Shown here: piece by piece, positions 49,301 through 61,611 of the stretch | How the letters are laid out: each line of letters starts with the position of its first letter | Position numbering within the stretch: the stretch's first letter is position 1 | NCBI GenBank assembly: GCA_013397075.1 | Contig: VWZS01003516.1 | Location: 496,001 to 560,000, forward strand | Origin: Rhabdornis inornatus | Taxonomy: Eukaryota; Chordata; Aves; Passeriformes; Rhabdornithidae | Direction: 5' to 3' | Length of the DNA stretch: 64,000 nt | Translations under genes and position numbers: made by a program | Notes under the pieces: model-generated | The model's input: the letters and a program-made list of their open reading frames with translations, nothing else | Told to the model about the DNA's origin: nothing | Database searches by the model: none

Positions 49301-52300
49301 GAGCACCTTGTGCTGGTAAGTTTAAGAGATGACAAGGGTTGTCTGCATCCATCTCTAGCAGAGGTACCCAAGTTAAAGCCTCCAGCTGCCCTCACAGTTG
49401 AGCAGTTTATTGAAGGAACCAATTTGCTCCCTGGGAAGATCTTTTCCATCTGTCCACCTGATTCTTCAAAACAGAAGAAGGAAGAGCACGCAGCTGGTCA
49501 CCCTCCCCAATGTGATGCTGGCCAGATAAATCACTGAGGATGCCGCAGAAGGTGATCCATGAGTGAACAGTTTCCCAGAGTTTATTTTGGATCAAAGGAA
49601 GGAGGTTGCCTTTGGGAAGAAGGTGTGGTAAATGAAGCAATGACAGAAAAGCCCTCCCCAGCTGAGAGATGGAGACAGTCCACACCTTTTTAAACTGTAT
49701 CATTCCCTAAAGAGCCTTAGATCCACTTCGATATCTGAGAACAGCCCAGACTTTGCCATCAAAATCAGGCATGCTTAAAAAAAAAAAAAAAAAAAGAAAA
49801 AGAAAAAAAACAACCAAACCTTCTAGCTCACTTGAGAGCAAATAATTTGTGAATATTACATGGCCCAAGACCTTCTGAACAGACACCCTGTGGATATATG
49901 GCCTTGCGATGGCCACCCTGAAAACCATGGTGCTGTACCCCCAGGTCACACACTGAGTCCTGGGAAACTGAGGCAAGGCTGGTGGGACAGCTTGGGCACT
50001 GAGCTGCAGGAGGGACAGGCAGTGCCATTCCCAGACCCTGCAGAGGCACCACGGTCAGAGCCAGCACTGCCAGCCCTCTCAGCCACCCTGGGCTGCCTCT
50101 GTGACTCAGAGCTGCTATAAATAAGGCTCAGCGAGATGGAGCTCCCTGGCAGCTTCAGGAGCCTGGTGAATCAACTCTTCAGCAACCTTGCTGATGCAGG
50201 AAATATGAAATACTTTTTTTGGGGAAGAAACCTGAAAAGCAGAAATTCTCAGAAAAAAGAAACTGTCAGCATAAAGCTGACATGGAGGGAGAGTATTGGT
50301 AATTTAAGTACAAAAAGAAGTTTTGCAATACTCTCAGCTGATTTCCCCGCACAGAATATTGATTTCTTGCAAAGAAAAAATCACGAACTGAGGCAACTAA
50401 GAAAAAAAAATCCTCTGCATTGTAATGGCGCCATGAGGAAAAAAACATGGGAGAAAAAAGCCCATCTAATGTCTCATTAAAATAGATTTAATCTCATCTC
50501 AGACCAAAGATGCTAAAATGATTTCATCATAATTGTATTGTTATGGAATGAGTGTTCTGTGTAATCTTCACTCGAAATTTCTCAGTGTTGTAATGTTTGA
50601 TTATGAGGGGAAGGAGGCTCAGCATTAATTTTTCCATTCAGCTTTGAAGAGGTGTAAGTAGGTAACAGAGAAAGGGGTGTCTAATGGCAATACGTGCAAC
50701 TTTTGTCAAGCTGGAAACATTTTAAAAGGCAATTTGGTAGCAGACTGGATGTTTTACAGCCTGTTAGTTCTTCTATTTTGTTTTCCAAAGTTGAGAGAAA
50801 GAAAAAAAATAAATCTTCTCTTTCAGACCTGCACTCCATTCCCAGCTCAGCTGAGCTCCTGCAGAGCCTGCTGGGGTCCCTGAGGCACCAGAGTGGGCTC
50901 AGGGGAAAAGCCCAGCACAGTTCTCATCTGAACTCAAATTAGGGCTTCACAGCCTATTCACAGTCCAGCTGCAGACCCTGAAAAGACTTACCAGCTCTCA
51001 CAAATGCAGATTTTTATTTAAAGCAGGAAGGCAGCACTCGAGGCCGCAGGAGCTCCAGCAGCAGTGGGAGGAGGGGGGATCAGGTTCCCCTGTCAGTGAG
51101 GAGCACAAGGGGCTCACAGCACTCCAGCACAGTCGAATATCCTGGGACTCTGCATCTCTGGCTTGCTTAAGGCTGCTCTGGGGTAGGATCATCCCCGAAC
51201 AGGAATTGCAGCTCCTCCCCAAATCCCATATCAGCACATCAGAGTGAAATCTGTCTGAAGATAATGGGGAGCTAAAGGGCATTCAGCTGTGCTCCTCCTT
51301 ATCTGGACTTGCCCAGCGGGGCCAAACCAAATGAGACCTTCAGTGCATAATTAAGTTGTTCTGTCAGCAGCAAAAACAATTAAACCTGGATTCCTACAGA
51401 TTTGCCTCTGGATCCTCCCACAGAAAGCCATCAGATCTCCTCCTACAGCATCTTCTACACAGAACCTCCTTCCCAGGGGTTTCTCCTGATCACCTTCATG
51501 TCCTCTGTACTTTTTCCCCTTCAGCATTCCGTGGTGATGCTCTGATCATGTGCTCTGCCTTTTGGACAAAGCTCAGGACATGCAGCAGCCAGGGGCTTTG
51601 TGGGGGCACACATGGGCATTGATTCAGCTCACCATCCTCGATGCAGTCTCCTGCTTTTAGGAAACTTGCAGGAATTTCATAGCTCCCTGACAAAGTTTGT
51701 TGACATTGGCCAACAGATTGAGAAGGGCAGGGGGCACGGGCAGGTTCAGTGGCAGAACCTTTGTTGTCTCCAGGCCTTGGGCTTATAACCAAATTATCAA
51801 AGAGACAAATCAGCTGTGTCCCCAGGATGTGTGACTTGGACAGGAGTCAGGTGGGCCTGACCAGGCTGTGAATGAAGGAGAGGGAAGGCATCCAACCCTG
51901 GAATGGAGCAGCGGGGTGGGCTCGTGCATTCCTACAGGGCTTTGTACTGTCCTTTATCCCTTCTCACTGGTGGAGCCCTGTAACCGGCAGCACTTTGGAG
52001 TGTTGAACAATAAACACTCAAAATGGTGACAGAAGGAGAACAGCTTGATCAGAGCCTGCTGCAGCCACTAATCTGCCTGCTGCAACTTCTGTTGTTGCTA
52101 TTTTGGCTGCTGCTTCTTCCATATTGTCTCTGGCAGTGTGTCCAAGAAAGCTGGGCTATTGATCCTAAACTCAGATGTACCAACCTCAAGAGCCAGCAGG
52201 GAAACACCAGCACAGGGTTCAAGTGTGAAAAAAAGTTCATTCACATTTGGTTGCTGTCATTCAGGACAGTCCAGATCCACAGTGCCATGATTTAATATAG

Positions 52301-53013
52301 TTCATGCAGAACTAAACCAAAAATGTTCAGGTCACTATCTCATTTTCCAGACTTTGAGGAGCTGTGCAAGGGGAGCAAAGCCCTTGCTACTTTCTCCCAG
52401 AGGCAATAGAAATTGTTCCTTACTGTCTTCCTTGCAAATCCAGGAGCAATTTTGCACCTTGAAGTCAGGCTCTGCTCTGCCTTTCAAATACAGAAAGGGT
52501 TATTTTCTAGGGAAAACAGATTTCAGACAGCCCTGAATCATCAAGGTTCTCAAAGCCTGCCACATGAAGATACCAGAGCTATGTTTTTCTCTACATTGTG
52601 TTTTCTTTTACCAGGCTCCTTGTACTTTCTCACAAAAGATCTGCCTGTCCCCCTCCCTTTCCAGATCTCCATCGCAAAACCCCGACATGGACAACATGCA
52701 CATCTGCTCTGAAGCTACAGTCATCTGTTATTCTCTCTGAGGCCACTGTATGCATGGGGACCTTGTGCAGAGAAATGGGGCATTATTTGTGTGCTAGGAG
52801 CGATTTCTGCAGAATTCCAGGGAACCACAGAGTCCTTGGGGCTCCTTCAGCAGTGGCACCACCACAGCAGCAGGTCCAGGAGGTGTTTTTCCAGGGGGAG
52901 GGGGAATAAGCATCGGCAGTGATGAGCTTTGCTGGAAGACATGTTCTGAGGAGGAATGAAAGGAACTGATGACCTCTGAATCAGGAGAATAAAGACAACT
53001 GTAATTTAAAGGG
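46374..53013. other. Noncoding interval; AT-rich blocks and simple repeats
   Basis: No exon was recognised with confidence. AT-rich blocks at 46480-46810, 47700-47900, 48120-48260 and 50500-50740 carry dense ATTA, TTAAT and ATGCAAA-like words; at 48219-48237 GAGCATGC is repeated twice around an octamer-like word. An A-rich run lies at 49777-49810. A small frame with a hydrophobic stretch starts at 52023 (see findings). Confidence 0.35.
49777..49810. repeat. A-rich simple repeat
   Basis: Nineteen A residues followed by AAAAG-type units. No recognisable retrocopy precedes it, so it is listed as a simple repeat. Confidence 0.85.
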
Positions 53014-53566
53014 TGTACTGGTTTGAAAGCAAAACCAGTGAGAAACTCCAAATCAGAAATGCAATGAATAGGAAAAATAAAGTACATGCAATAGTACAAA
53101 AGAAAACTACTGACAGAGTCAGAAGACACCCTGACACCCCGCTAGCTAGGGTGGGGGTAGCAGTCCAGGTGAAGTGGTCTTGTTGAAGTAATGATCCTGT
53201 AGAAAGGTCGGGTAGCTCTTGTTCTCTGGAATCCAGTGGAAAAAGGCTGCTTTGGTGTTCCAAATCTCAGTTTTTATCCAGGTAGGAAATGCTTGGCTCA
53301 TCCCCCTGGGTGGAGCATCTCCCAATGGGATGATGTAATTTTATCAGTCATGAAGTGGGACTCAATGGCCCATTAACGGGAGATATCTCCTGGGGGAAGG
53401 ATGGGTTGTGGAAAAGATAAAAGAGCACTGCCCCGCCTGGTTTTATCAGATGGCCCATTAACAGAGAATATCTCCCACAGAGATGAGGATCACTGCCCCA
53501 CCTGGTTTCGGAAGATGTTAATAAATACATAATTTTGGGCACATCTTTACATTGTAACCTAGGGCA
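53014..53566 (-). mobile_element. Solo LTR with perfect 5-bp target-site duplication
   Basis: Bounded by TGTACTGGTTTG at 53014 and AACCTAGGGCA ending at 53566 (553 bp), with TG...CA ends on either reading. AAGGG stands directly outside both ends (53009-53013 and 53567-53571), an exact 5-bp target-site duplication. Minus orientation is preferred because TGCCC...ACCAGTACA matches the usual ends of a songbird LTR type and a TATA-like GATAAAAA falls near 53273-53280 on that strand. An internal segment with GGCCCATTAAC and ATATCTCC is repeated in tandem (about 53365-53450 and 53451-53515). Confidence 0.82.
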
Positions 53567-56500
53567 AAGGGGTTTAAATTCATACAATCCAGCAAGAGCA
53601 GCTGTAGGGAGTTCTCTGGTGCTTGGATGGTAAATTCCTCCCTCTCTACTCTTCCTTTTGCATCTGTCAACCCTCACGTTGTGCCACCACTGTAATTCCT
53701 AGCAAAGCCCTGTTAGGATCCAGCCTTGGGATGCATCAGGGACAGACTCCAGCCTGGGAGAAAGCCGTAGGAGGATTTTGGTGATAGGAGGCTGGAGGAG
53801 GCACAGCAGCAGTGAGACATCACATCCTGGCAAACTGTGATGGAGAGCAGGCAGCCACCAGGCTTTGGAGCAAAGGACGAAGAGCTTGGGCCAGATGAAA
53901 CAAAAAGGTGCCACCAAGGAGCTGTGAAAAGGGAAGGGAGAGAAGCTGTGGGGTAGGGAACAGAGAAGGGTTTGCAGAATGAATGTCTAAATTTGGAGGA
54001 AAGAGGGCAGAGATCCAAAGGTTTATTGACAGTTAAATAGCATTCTCCTCAGTTAATTAGTTTCATAGCTACTCTTAATAATATATCAAGTGAGCTAAAA
54101 AGCTCACCAGAAATACTAGGAAATGCATGGAAAATGTTATAAGCAGGCAGTCTTTTTGAAAAACTGTGTTGTAAGTGTCCATCTGATAAATCCCTGTCAT
54201 GCATCTGGTAAGCTGCACAGTGTGGTCCAGGAGAGCTGCTTTGCATCATTTGAAAAGCATGGGGACATTTTTATGTCAGGAGAAAATGAGGGTCAGATGG
54301 TAGGATTCATGTCTCAGTGCTCGTGAACCTTGTCCCAAGACACATCTCCTCTCTTGAATCCTTCCCCAGGTTCGTTCTTTATCTGGGAGGGTAGTTCTTG
54401 TGCTTGTCCTGGCTGTGTGACTTTTAAATCAACAAGGCCTCTCCCACATGTGAGGAGTCTCACAAGATCTGAACAGTAATGCCCTCAACTGCTCTCTCCC
54501 ACAAATACTCAACCAGTGCCATCCAAACCATTAGTCATGTAAATTCTTGGCTCATGGGGATGGTTTTGTCAGAGCATTGCCACTTTAAAAGACAAGGAAA
54601 AAGAGAAGAAAAAAATCTGTAGAAATGTATTTTGGGCATAGTTTATAGACACCCACCTTAGTCTTAAGTAAGGCTCGTGGGGTGCTGCATCTCTGGGATA
54701 ATCGGTGCTGCTCTGTGGCAAGAACTGCTGAGGTTCAAAAAGCAAAAGGTGGAAGAGAAATTCCCAGAGTCAGGTATAACCTTCACTTCTCCAAGTGATT
54801 AGTGCTTTTCACTCAGGACCAGCACTGGAAAATTACTCTGCAAATGTCATTTTCCTCTAATACCTTCCTGGCTGCCCGTTCCTGAACACCTGCAGGGGGG
54901 AAATGTGTGGTGCTGACACACCATATGGCCATCACTGCTCCTCGCTGCTGCACATCAGCCCTGCAACCAAGCCCAGCCTCGGGGCATTTTTCAGCAGGAG
55001 TCTGCCTGATTCTTGTGCAACCCCAGAACACATCTTGGGTTTCTCTGCTGCCTCTTGCCTCGGGGTCTGTAAGGGAAGTGCTCACTGCAGCAGATGAGTG
55101 ACACTTAAGGAGACCCAGCAGATGATACGGTGTGATCACAGTGGTTTCCAGCTGCCTGCATTGCCTGACACAGTCCTTCCACCTGTCTCTTTTTGGTCTG
55201 CCCACTGCCTTTCCCTGCATATCATAGCACTTGGTGCTGGGTGCGACAGGAGTGTCACCTCCCTCCCAGCAGATGTGGCTCCAGCAATGTCGTGGCCATC
55301 AAAGAGGGAGACATTCCCTGCTTCACACCTTTATCACTCACAGGATGAGAGCAGCTCAGAGCCATGTAACACGCAGTTTGTCCTTTTTTCTCAGTGCTTG
55401 GACTTGGGAAATACTTTTTTCCATTTTCTACCCTGCCTAGGTGGAGGAGTCCCCACCCATGGGGGCGAACAACCCCATCTTTGTGTTTAAAACAAGATAA
55501 CAGGCACTGCCAGGCATCAAAACCCAGCAAAAGCCAGGCAGGACAGGCTCAGGGAAGTCCGTGGCATCCCAGAAAAAGCCTGTCCGTGTGTCCCGGGGCT
55601 GTCAGCACTCCTCTGCCGCTGTGCGAAAGTGCAGCTGAAGGGTGGCCAAGGGGACAGTAGCCAACCTGCCTGCCCCAAATCCCTATTTCTGGAGCTGGCA
55701 GAGTGCCCTGACAGGCTTGCAGGATGGCAAGACCTGCTCATGGAGCTGGGGTACGATTTGGTGTAAGGTTTGATAGCGGCTGGGATAGCTCGGAGGCAGA
55801 GCAGAGCAGGGAGCAGGGAATTTCCCAGTGCTAATTATCGAGCAGTCATCAGCCAGAGAGGCTCCTCCTGCCAAGGGATTAGGCAAAGCATTGTTTCTCA
55901 CTCAATAAATCTTTACAACAAACGCTTAATTCTCCAGGCACCGTGTATGAAAATTAATCCCGATCCCCCCCTCTTTTTTCTCATCAACAGGGGTGTTTCC
56001 CTGCCACCATTCCCAATCCCAAGGCTGCAATGACAGTGCAGCGCTGGGGGAGGGGCATTCCAGTGAGCTGGAATGGTGGGGACAGCGAGGGGACAGCCAC
56101 AGTGCCCCAGCAGAGACACAGGACTTGTCTCTGCCTCTCTGGATTCATCAAGAAGACGGCAAGGCTGTTGTCGTCTTTGAGTGATGACATTGACGTCTGC
56201 GAATTCGCTGCTGAGCAATGCTCAGAAATGCTGAATGGGAGAGCCAGGGTGGGAATTTCAGTGCAGGAGGATTTCGTAGATCTCTGAAAAGTGCTGCAGG
56301 AAGAGGAGCTGCAGGTTGCAAGGGCAGTGCAGGGGGATCCTGTGAGCCAAAGGGATCTGTCTTTCAAACCATGCTTTTAGCAGGAGCCATGTGTGAGCTG
56401 AGTCAAACCCAGGTGTGCTGTGGGACCTCAGGAATCTCCTCCCATTCCTACAGGCTGCCAGTCCTTGGGGGAAGCAGAGAAGCTGTGCCTTCTTCCCAGT

Positions 56501-56750
56501 TCCCACTCTGAGGAGAAGGCAGGAGCTCAGGCTGGATCTCAACCAGGAGAGAGGAGCAGGCCTTTGGGTTTCTCCCATTATTTTACTACATTATCCATTC
56601 AACTGAGCCGGCTGCTGCAGGATTCCTGCTGGTTCTCCAAGGGCAAGTGTATCTCATAGCCACAGACAAGAGTATCCTCCCCAATGCCATTTCCAGCACT
56701 GCTGCACTGCCTTCATCCCAGCATTCCTGCTCATCCTCTGGGACACAGAG
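53567..56750. other. Unannotated noncoding sequence
   Basis: No exon was recognised. The GC-richer part (54880-56600) has many overlapping open frames up to 135 codons, without family motifs. They are treated as chance. Confidence 0.35.
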
Positions 56751-56940
56751 AATCACAGAATGGTTTGAGGCCTCAAGATCATCTCATTACAATCCCCTGC
56801 CATGGACAGGGGCACCTTCCACCAGACCAGGTTGCTCAAAGCCTCATCCAGCCTGGCCTTGAACATTCCCAGGGATGGGGCATCCGTAGCTTTTCTGTGA
56901 AACCTGTTCCAACAACTTCTTTCTTCTCAACATCTGGAGC
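56751..56940 (-). mobile_element. CR1 LINE 3' end
   Basis: The reverse complement of a CR1 3' end: AGAATCACAGAATGGTTTGA, CCTGCCATGGACAGGGGCAC, CACCAGACCAGGTTGCTCAA, CATCCAGCCTGGCCTTGAAC and CCCAGGGATGGGGCATCC appear in order. It is 5'-truncated near 56940. Confidence 0.9.
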
Positions 56941-59900
56941 CTCCTGGTCCATCCTTGCGTGTCTGCTGCCCATGCTGTTCTGCACAGTTTGCTCACAGGG
57001 TGTTTGCAGCTCTCCTGCATCACCTCTTCCAGCACCACCATTCCTCATTCATGAAAGAACTCCAGCAGTTTTTCCCCAGCCATACACAAGCGTTTCCACA
57101 CAGCGACACCCTCGAGTCAGTGCACACAATCCTCCCTCAGCAGTGCTGGGACTGTCAATCTTCTCACACCTGCTAAGTGATAGAGTGCTTCTCCCAATTT
57201 ACTTATCCATCATTTTTATTGAGAAATCTGCTCTAGTCCCACACAGTTATATGAGTTAATGGAAGGATGATTAGGGGATTCTGTGGGAATGAGCTGTGAT
57301 TTCATGCACACTGGTGCAAAGCTGGGACTACACTGCACCATTTCCAGTACAGCTGCTCAGAGCAGGATTTAATCCCTTTTGCCATGAGTAGCTAGTTATT
57401 TGAATCCTTCTTTGCTTGTTTTCATAATTTTAAATATCCATGTATATTATTTTAAAAGCCATCCGGGTGTTTATTGCTGCATTTCTGAGCAGGGAGAATT
57501 CTGTGCCAGTCTGGTCACATCTCAGAGAGCCACTCTTCCTGATTAACCCTTCTAGTGCCAATTCAATTCCCACTGCATCATGGGCAGATCATTGCTGCTT
57601 ACAGCCCAGTAAAGGCAGGGCACAAACATTCTCCCAGCAAAAACACTGCAGGACAGAAACAGAATCATTTAAGGGACATGTGATAGTAACAAAACTGTGA
57701 AAGTTCTCCACTGAGTCCCGTTTCAGTGGGAGGTGAAGCTTGGGGGAGCACACCAATAAGCTTCTGAATGCCTAAAGTCCCATAGCACTTTGGCAGCATC
57801 TTAAAACACGCGTGAAAGCTTTCACAAAACATCTCCTATTAAAAGAATCTTCTGGGCCTTAAAGGTGCTCTTGACCTCTGAGGTTTAGAGACAGCCAGCT
57901 TTTTCTCTGCAAAATAGAGATCTGTGTCTTTTTGATCTGAGTACAGGTCAGCGGGAAGGGAAGAAGGGTTTGGGGGTTTTGAACAGCATGGTGGGGTCTG
58001 CAGTGAAACTCCAGTGATGTCCCTGAGGCAGTGCCAGTTTAGCCTCAGCGAGGGCAGCTGCACAGTGGATGGGAAGTCCAGTGTCTAATTTACAAAACAT
58101 TTTAACTGTGTGTGTTGAAAGGCACTGAGGGATGTTCCCATGTTGTCATGCCTTGTGTTAGTGGAGGCTGGATAAATGCTCGCTCACTGAGCAGGGAATA
58201 GCATATCATCCCTGACATCCTTAACCACCACCAGCCCTGGAAAAATACCTACAACGAGGCACCTGACAAGTATGTTTAGTGCACAATAAACATCAGCTGC
58301 TCCTTTCGTCCATCCATTTGTTCTGCCTCCCTGTTCCTCTGGTCTTGTTGAAGCAGGGCTGGGATTTTGCCTCGGTGCTGATAAAGAAACCAGAGCTTTT
58401 GCCAGCTGCTGGCTGGACCTGGGGACCAGGTGAGCAATTAGCAGGTCCCTCTCCAGTCATCCTATATGTGCTACAGCAGGAGGAATTCAAGCTAGTTAAG
58501 AACCTTTTAAACTAGAGAGAGCAGCAGAGATGAGATCAAGCTTTTCCCATGCACAGCCCTCTACAAACTGTGCCAAATCTGTCTCAACCCAAGAGCTGCT
58601 GCTCCATGGCTTTGACATTCGAGTGGCTTGTTTAGCACATATATATCACAAAACCCCAGGAACTGAATTCTCTCTAAATGACAATTGATTAAACATTCAA
58701 GCTATATAATGTACTGTAGGATTGTAAATACATTTCAAGGGGGGGGAATCTTTGAAATTCACTTTAAGCTTTCTTTTCAATTATTTATCATAGATTCTCA
58801 GCCCCATTAAAGTCAGGCTTAATGGGCTTGTTTATATATTACAGAAAACGTTCTGCTTTAATTGCCTGCTGAAAGGCTCTTACACCCGCCTCTCTCAGCT
58901 CTGCATCACCAGAAGGCAGGAGCCCAGCGAGGCAGGGGTGGGCAAATCCCCTCCTCACCTCCATCCTGGGATGCTGAGTGGGGATGAAACCCGCCCACAG
59001 AGATCAGTCTGTCACTGGGGAGGCTCTTTGGCTGGCCCCAGCTCTCCTCCCTGGTCGGGTACTGCATCAGGAGAGCAGATCAAGGGGATGAGTTTTCCAT
59101 TTCCCATAGATCCCTTATCTCCATGGGTCTTACATCCATATCTATTCCCATGATAAAGAACTACTTTGCCTGTGGCTTGTGTTTCTGAGATCCCTCTCTT
59201 TATCTCTTCTTACTGCTGGAAATGATCAAAGTCGTTTCCATGAGGGCTGACATGGAGGGAAAACCATGGAACTTCAGATCTGGGGATACCCCAGCCCCAC
59301 AGCAGCACTTTTTGGGAGGTTGGATGCTGGCTGTGTCCTCCTTCTGCTTAGCCACAGCTGAAGAAGATGCATCATTAATTGAGGAAATGAGGTGCATCTT
59401 CACCTTTAGCAGCAACTAAAGGGACGGGAAAAGGCTACTGCTGGCATGCACTGGGGAAGTTCTAGAATAACCTAAATATCTGTAGGAAAGGAAAGGAAAA
59501 GGGCAAAGGCAAAGGAAAAAGGATAGGATGTCTTTCTCTGTTGACCAGAGCACCTTAGAGAGAATTCCATACTAAAAACATATTACAAGCACAGAGACAA
59601 ACATCCTTGCGCACCACTACCAACATTAGAGTAATGATTCCATATAAAGGCTGTTTGAAGGAAAAAAACCCACCAAATTTGCAGTTCCTTATTTTTAAGC
59701 CCATTTCAGCCCTGCTGATTAGTTTAAAGACGGAGGATTAAGTTCTCTGAAATCACTTCAGAGAAATAGCATCAGTTTCTTCAGAAGTTAGATCTTCAGG
59801 TATCTAAATCTAAAGTTTGGAAGAAAAAAGGAGATTTGATGTTATAATGACTTCTGTATTTTGTGCTGAAATTACATTTTTGGCGCCGCTAAATCCCATT

Positions 59901-60784
59901 GTGTGCTACGGAGGATATAATGTAATACTCATCAGAGGCAGGCAGCAGGGAGGTTTACTGGCACTAAAATCAATAGGCACTGAATAAAATGGCTCCAAAT
60001 GGTTTAGGACCATGCACACATCTTCTTTTGTAAGCTTAAAACCATTTGGAGAGGCATTAATTCATTAAAGGCCTCTTGAAGAATGCCATCATACTGTGTA
60101 GTCCGTGCACATCAAGAGCATCATAGATTGTGGCTTTTATTAAGGAGGCTGGAGAATATAATTCTTCCTGGAGTACAACAGACTTTAAAATATGGTGCAC
60201 TTTGAGATCAAAACAATGTTTATTGCAATGTAGTTACTAAATATTTTAACATGTAGAATATAAAACATAATGCATCCTGGAATGTGTTTATGCTATTGAA
60301 GTAGCCACTAGATTGTCAGATCCATTACAAACCACCCTGCAGAGTTTCTGAATTGTTTTTGTTTCCTCTAATAGTTTGTTTTTTGTTTTTTTTTATTGAT
60401 TGTATGATATTATAATCTATTTTTATGTAGGGGTACCAACCCAAAACTCATGTCTTTTTCTCTTAAACATTTCGAGGACATGGAATTAGCATGCTTGCCC
60501 TTATTCTTACCTTTCTATCTGGTCATTTTTATTTCCATATGGATAAGGGGATTGAATCCCTCAACTTGGAGGTGCAATATGTTTCCATTAAAAGGTAAGT
60601 ACTCTGCAAGTAACTTAGGGCCTCCTCATTGCCTCACCCTACACAAGCCTGAAGCTGAAAATGTCACTGTGATACAGAAGATAAAACTCAGAGCTTCTCA
60701 CTCTGAATACTCTGCTTGATGGAAATCAAGGTGACTCAGGGACTCTAATATGGGCCATGGTCAGGGGAGCCACAACAACATATT
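56941..60784. other. Noncoding interval; possible regulatory blocks
   Basis: No exon was recognised with confidence. AT-rich, repeat-free blocks lie at 58640-58960 and 59860-60310. A G run lies at 58739-58746 and a GGAAA/GCAAA purine repeat at 59485-59520. Candidate splice signals bracket 60431-60594 (see findings). Confidence 0.35.
59860..60310. other. Possible conserved noncoding element
   Basis: Repeat-free AT-rich block with an E2F-like TTTTTGGCGCC (59877-59887), TTAATTCATTAA, several ATTA words, and a perfect 13-bp inverted repeat (CTCCAAATGGTTT at 59993-60005, AAACCATTTGGAG at 60039-60051). Conservation was not testable. Confidence 0.3.
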
Positions 60785-61134
60785 ATCTGTCCTGGGGAGA
60801 TCTTACAGCATCTTTCAGTACCTGGAGGGTCTGCAGGAGAGCTGGACAGGGATGTTTCACAAGGACACAGAGTAATAGGACAAGGGATAATGGCTTAAGC
60901 TGAGGACAGTTCAAATTAGATATTAGGAAGAAATTCTTCCCTGTGAGAGTGGTAATGCCCTGGCACAGGTTGTCCAGAGAAGTTGTGGATGCCCCATCCC
61001 TGGGACTGTTCAAGGCCAGGTTGGATGGGGCTTGGACTAACCTGGTCTGGTGGAAGGTGTCCCTGCCCATGGAAGGGTGGTTGGGATGAGATGATCAATG
61101 AGGTCCCTTCCAACCCATTCTATCAGTCTATGGG
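60785..61134 (+). mobile_element. CR1 LINE 3' end
   Basis: Sense CR1: TTTCAGTACCTGGAGGG, AATAGGACAAGGGATAATGG, TAGGAAGAAATTCTTCCCTG, GTTGTGGATGCCCCATCCCT, GGTGTCCCTGCCCATGG and CCTTCCAACCCATTCTAT. About 350 bp are preserved, the longest plus-strand CR1 3' end here. Confidence 0.92.
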
Positions 61135-61408
61135 TCAATGCACAGCTGCAAATCAGATTCTGATGGGCCATTCCTTCACCTGGTGCAAGGTGGCATCACC
61201 CCATGAATATAGTGAGACTAAACCAATCCATGGCAGCTGAAGAAGCGTGGGTGCTTGCTGCAGATTTCCCTCTGGATGTCATTTTGGCTGCTGAGCACTC
61301 CCTCTCTCTTCAGCTGTGGCACATATGCTGTGGGATGTGTGGAGCAGGAACCTTAGAGAGGACAGGCTGTGCTGTGGCCATGAGTGCAGTGCTGGCAGTG
61401 AGGGGGGA

Positions 61409-61611
61409 CACAGCTCTTCCCCAGGAGATGTGCCCACAGCTCTATCCCGGGGATGTACCCACAGCCCTTCCTCAGGGATGTGACCACAGCCGTTTCCCAG
61501 GGATGTACTCCCAGCCCTTCCCCAGGGATGTGACCACAGCCCTTCCCCAGGAGACGTGCACACAGCTCTATCCCAGGGATGTGCCCACAGCCCTTCCCCG
61601 GGGATGTGCAC
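61409..61611. repeat. 25-bp minisatellite, eight copies
   Basis: Eight imperfect tandem units of 24-26 bp with the core CACAGCCCTTCCCCAGGGAT followed by GTGAC-like bases. Two unit types (CAGCTCTATCCC and CAGCCCTTCCCC) alternate in part. The array keeps frames open on both strands (182 codons on plus, 131 and 148 on minus); those frames follow from the repeat and are not gene evidence. Confidence 0.9.

Noticed and set aside
49777..49810. Poly(A)-like run as the tail of a processed retrogene
   Set aside because: The preceding 200 bases show no recognisable coding or transposon sequence and no flanking duplication was found.
56684..57259. 191-codon open frame
   Set aside because: It reads through an antisense CR1 3' end and flanking sequence; no protein similarity was seen.
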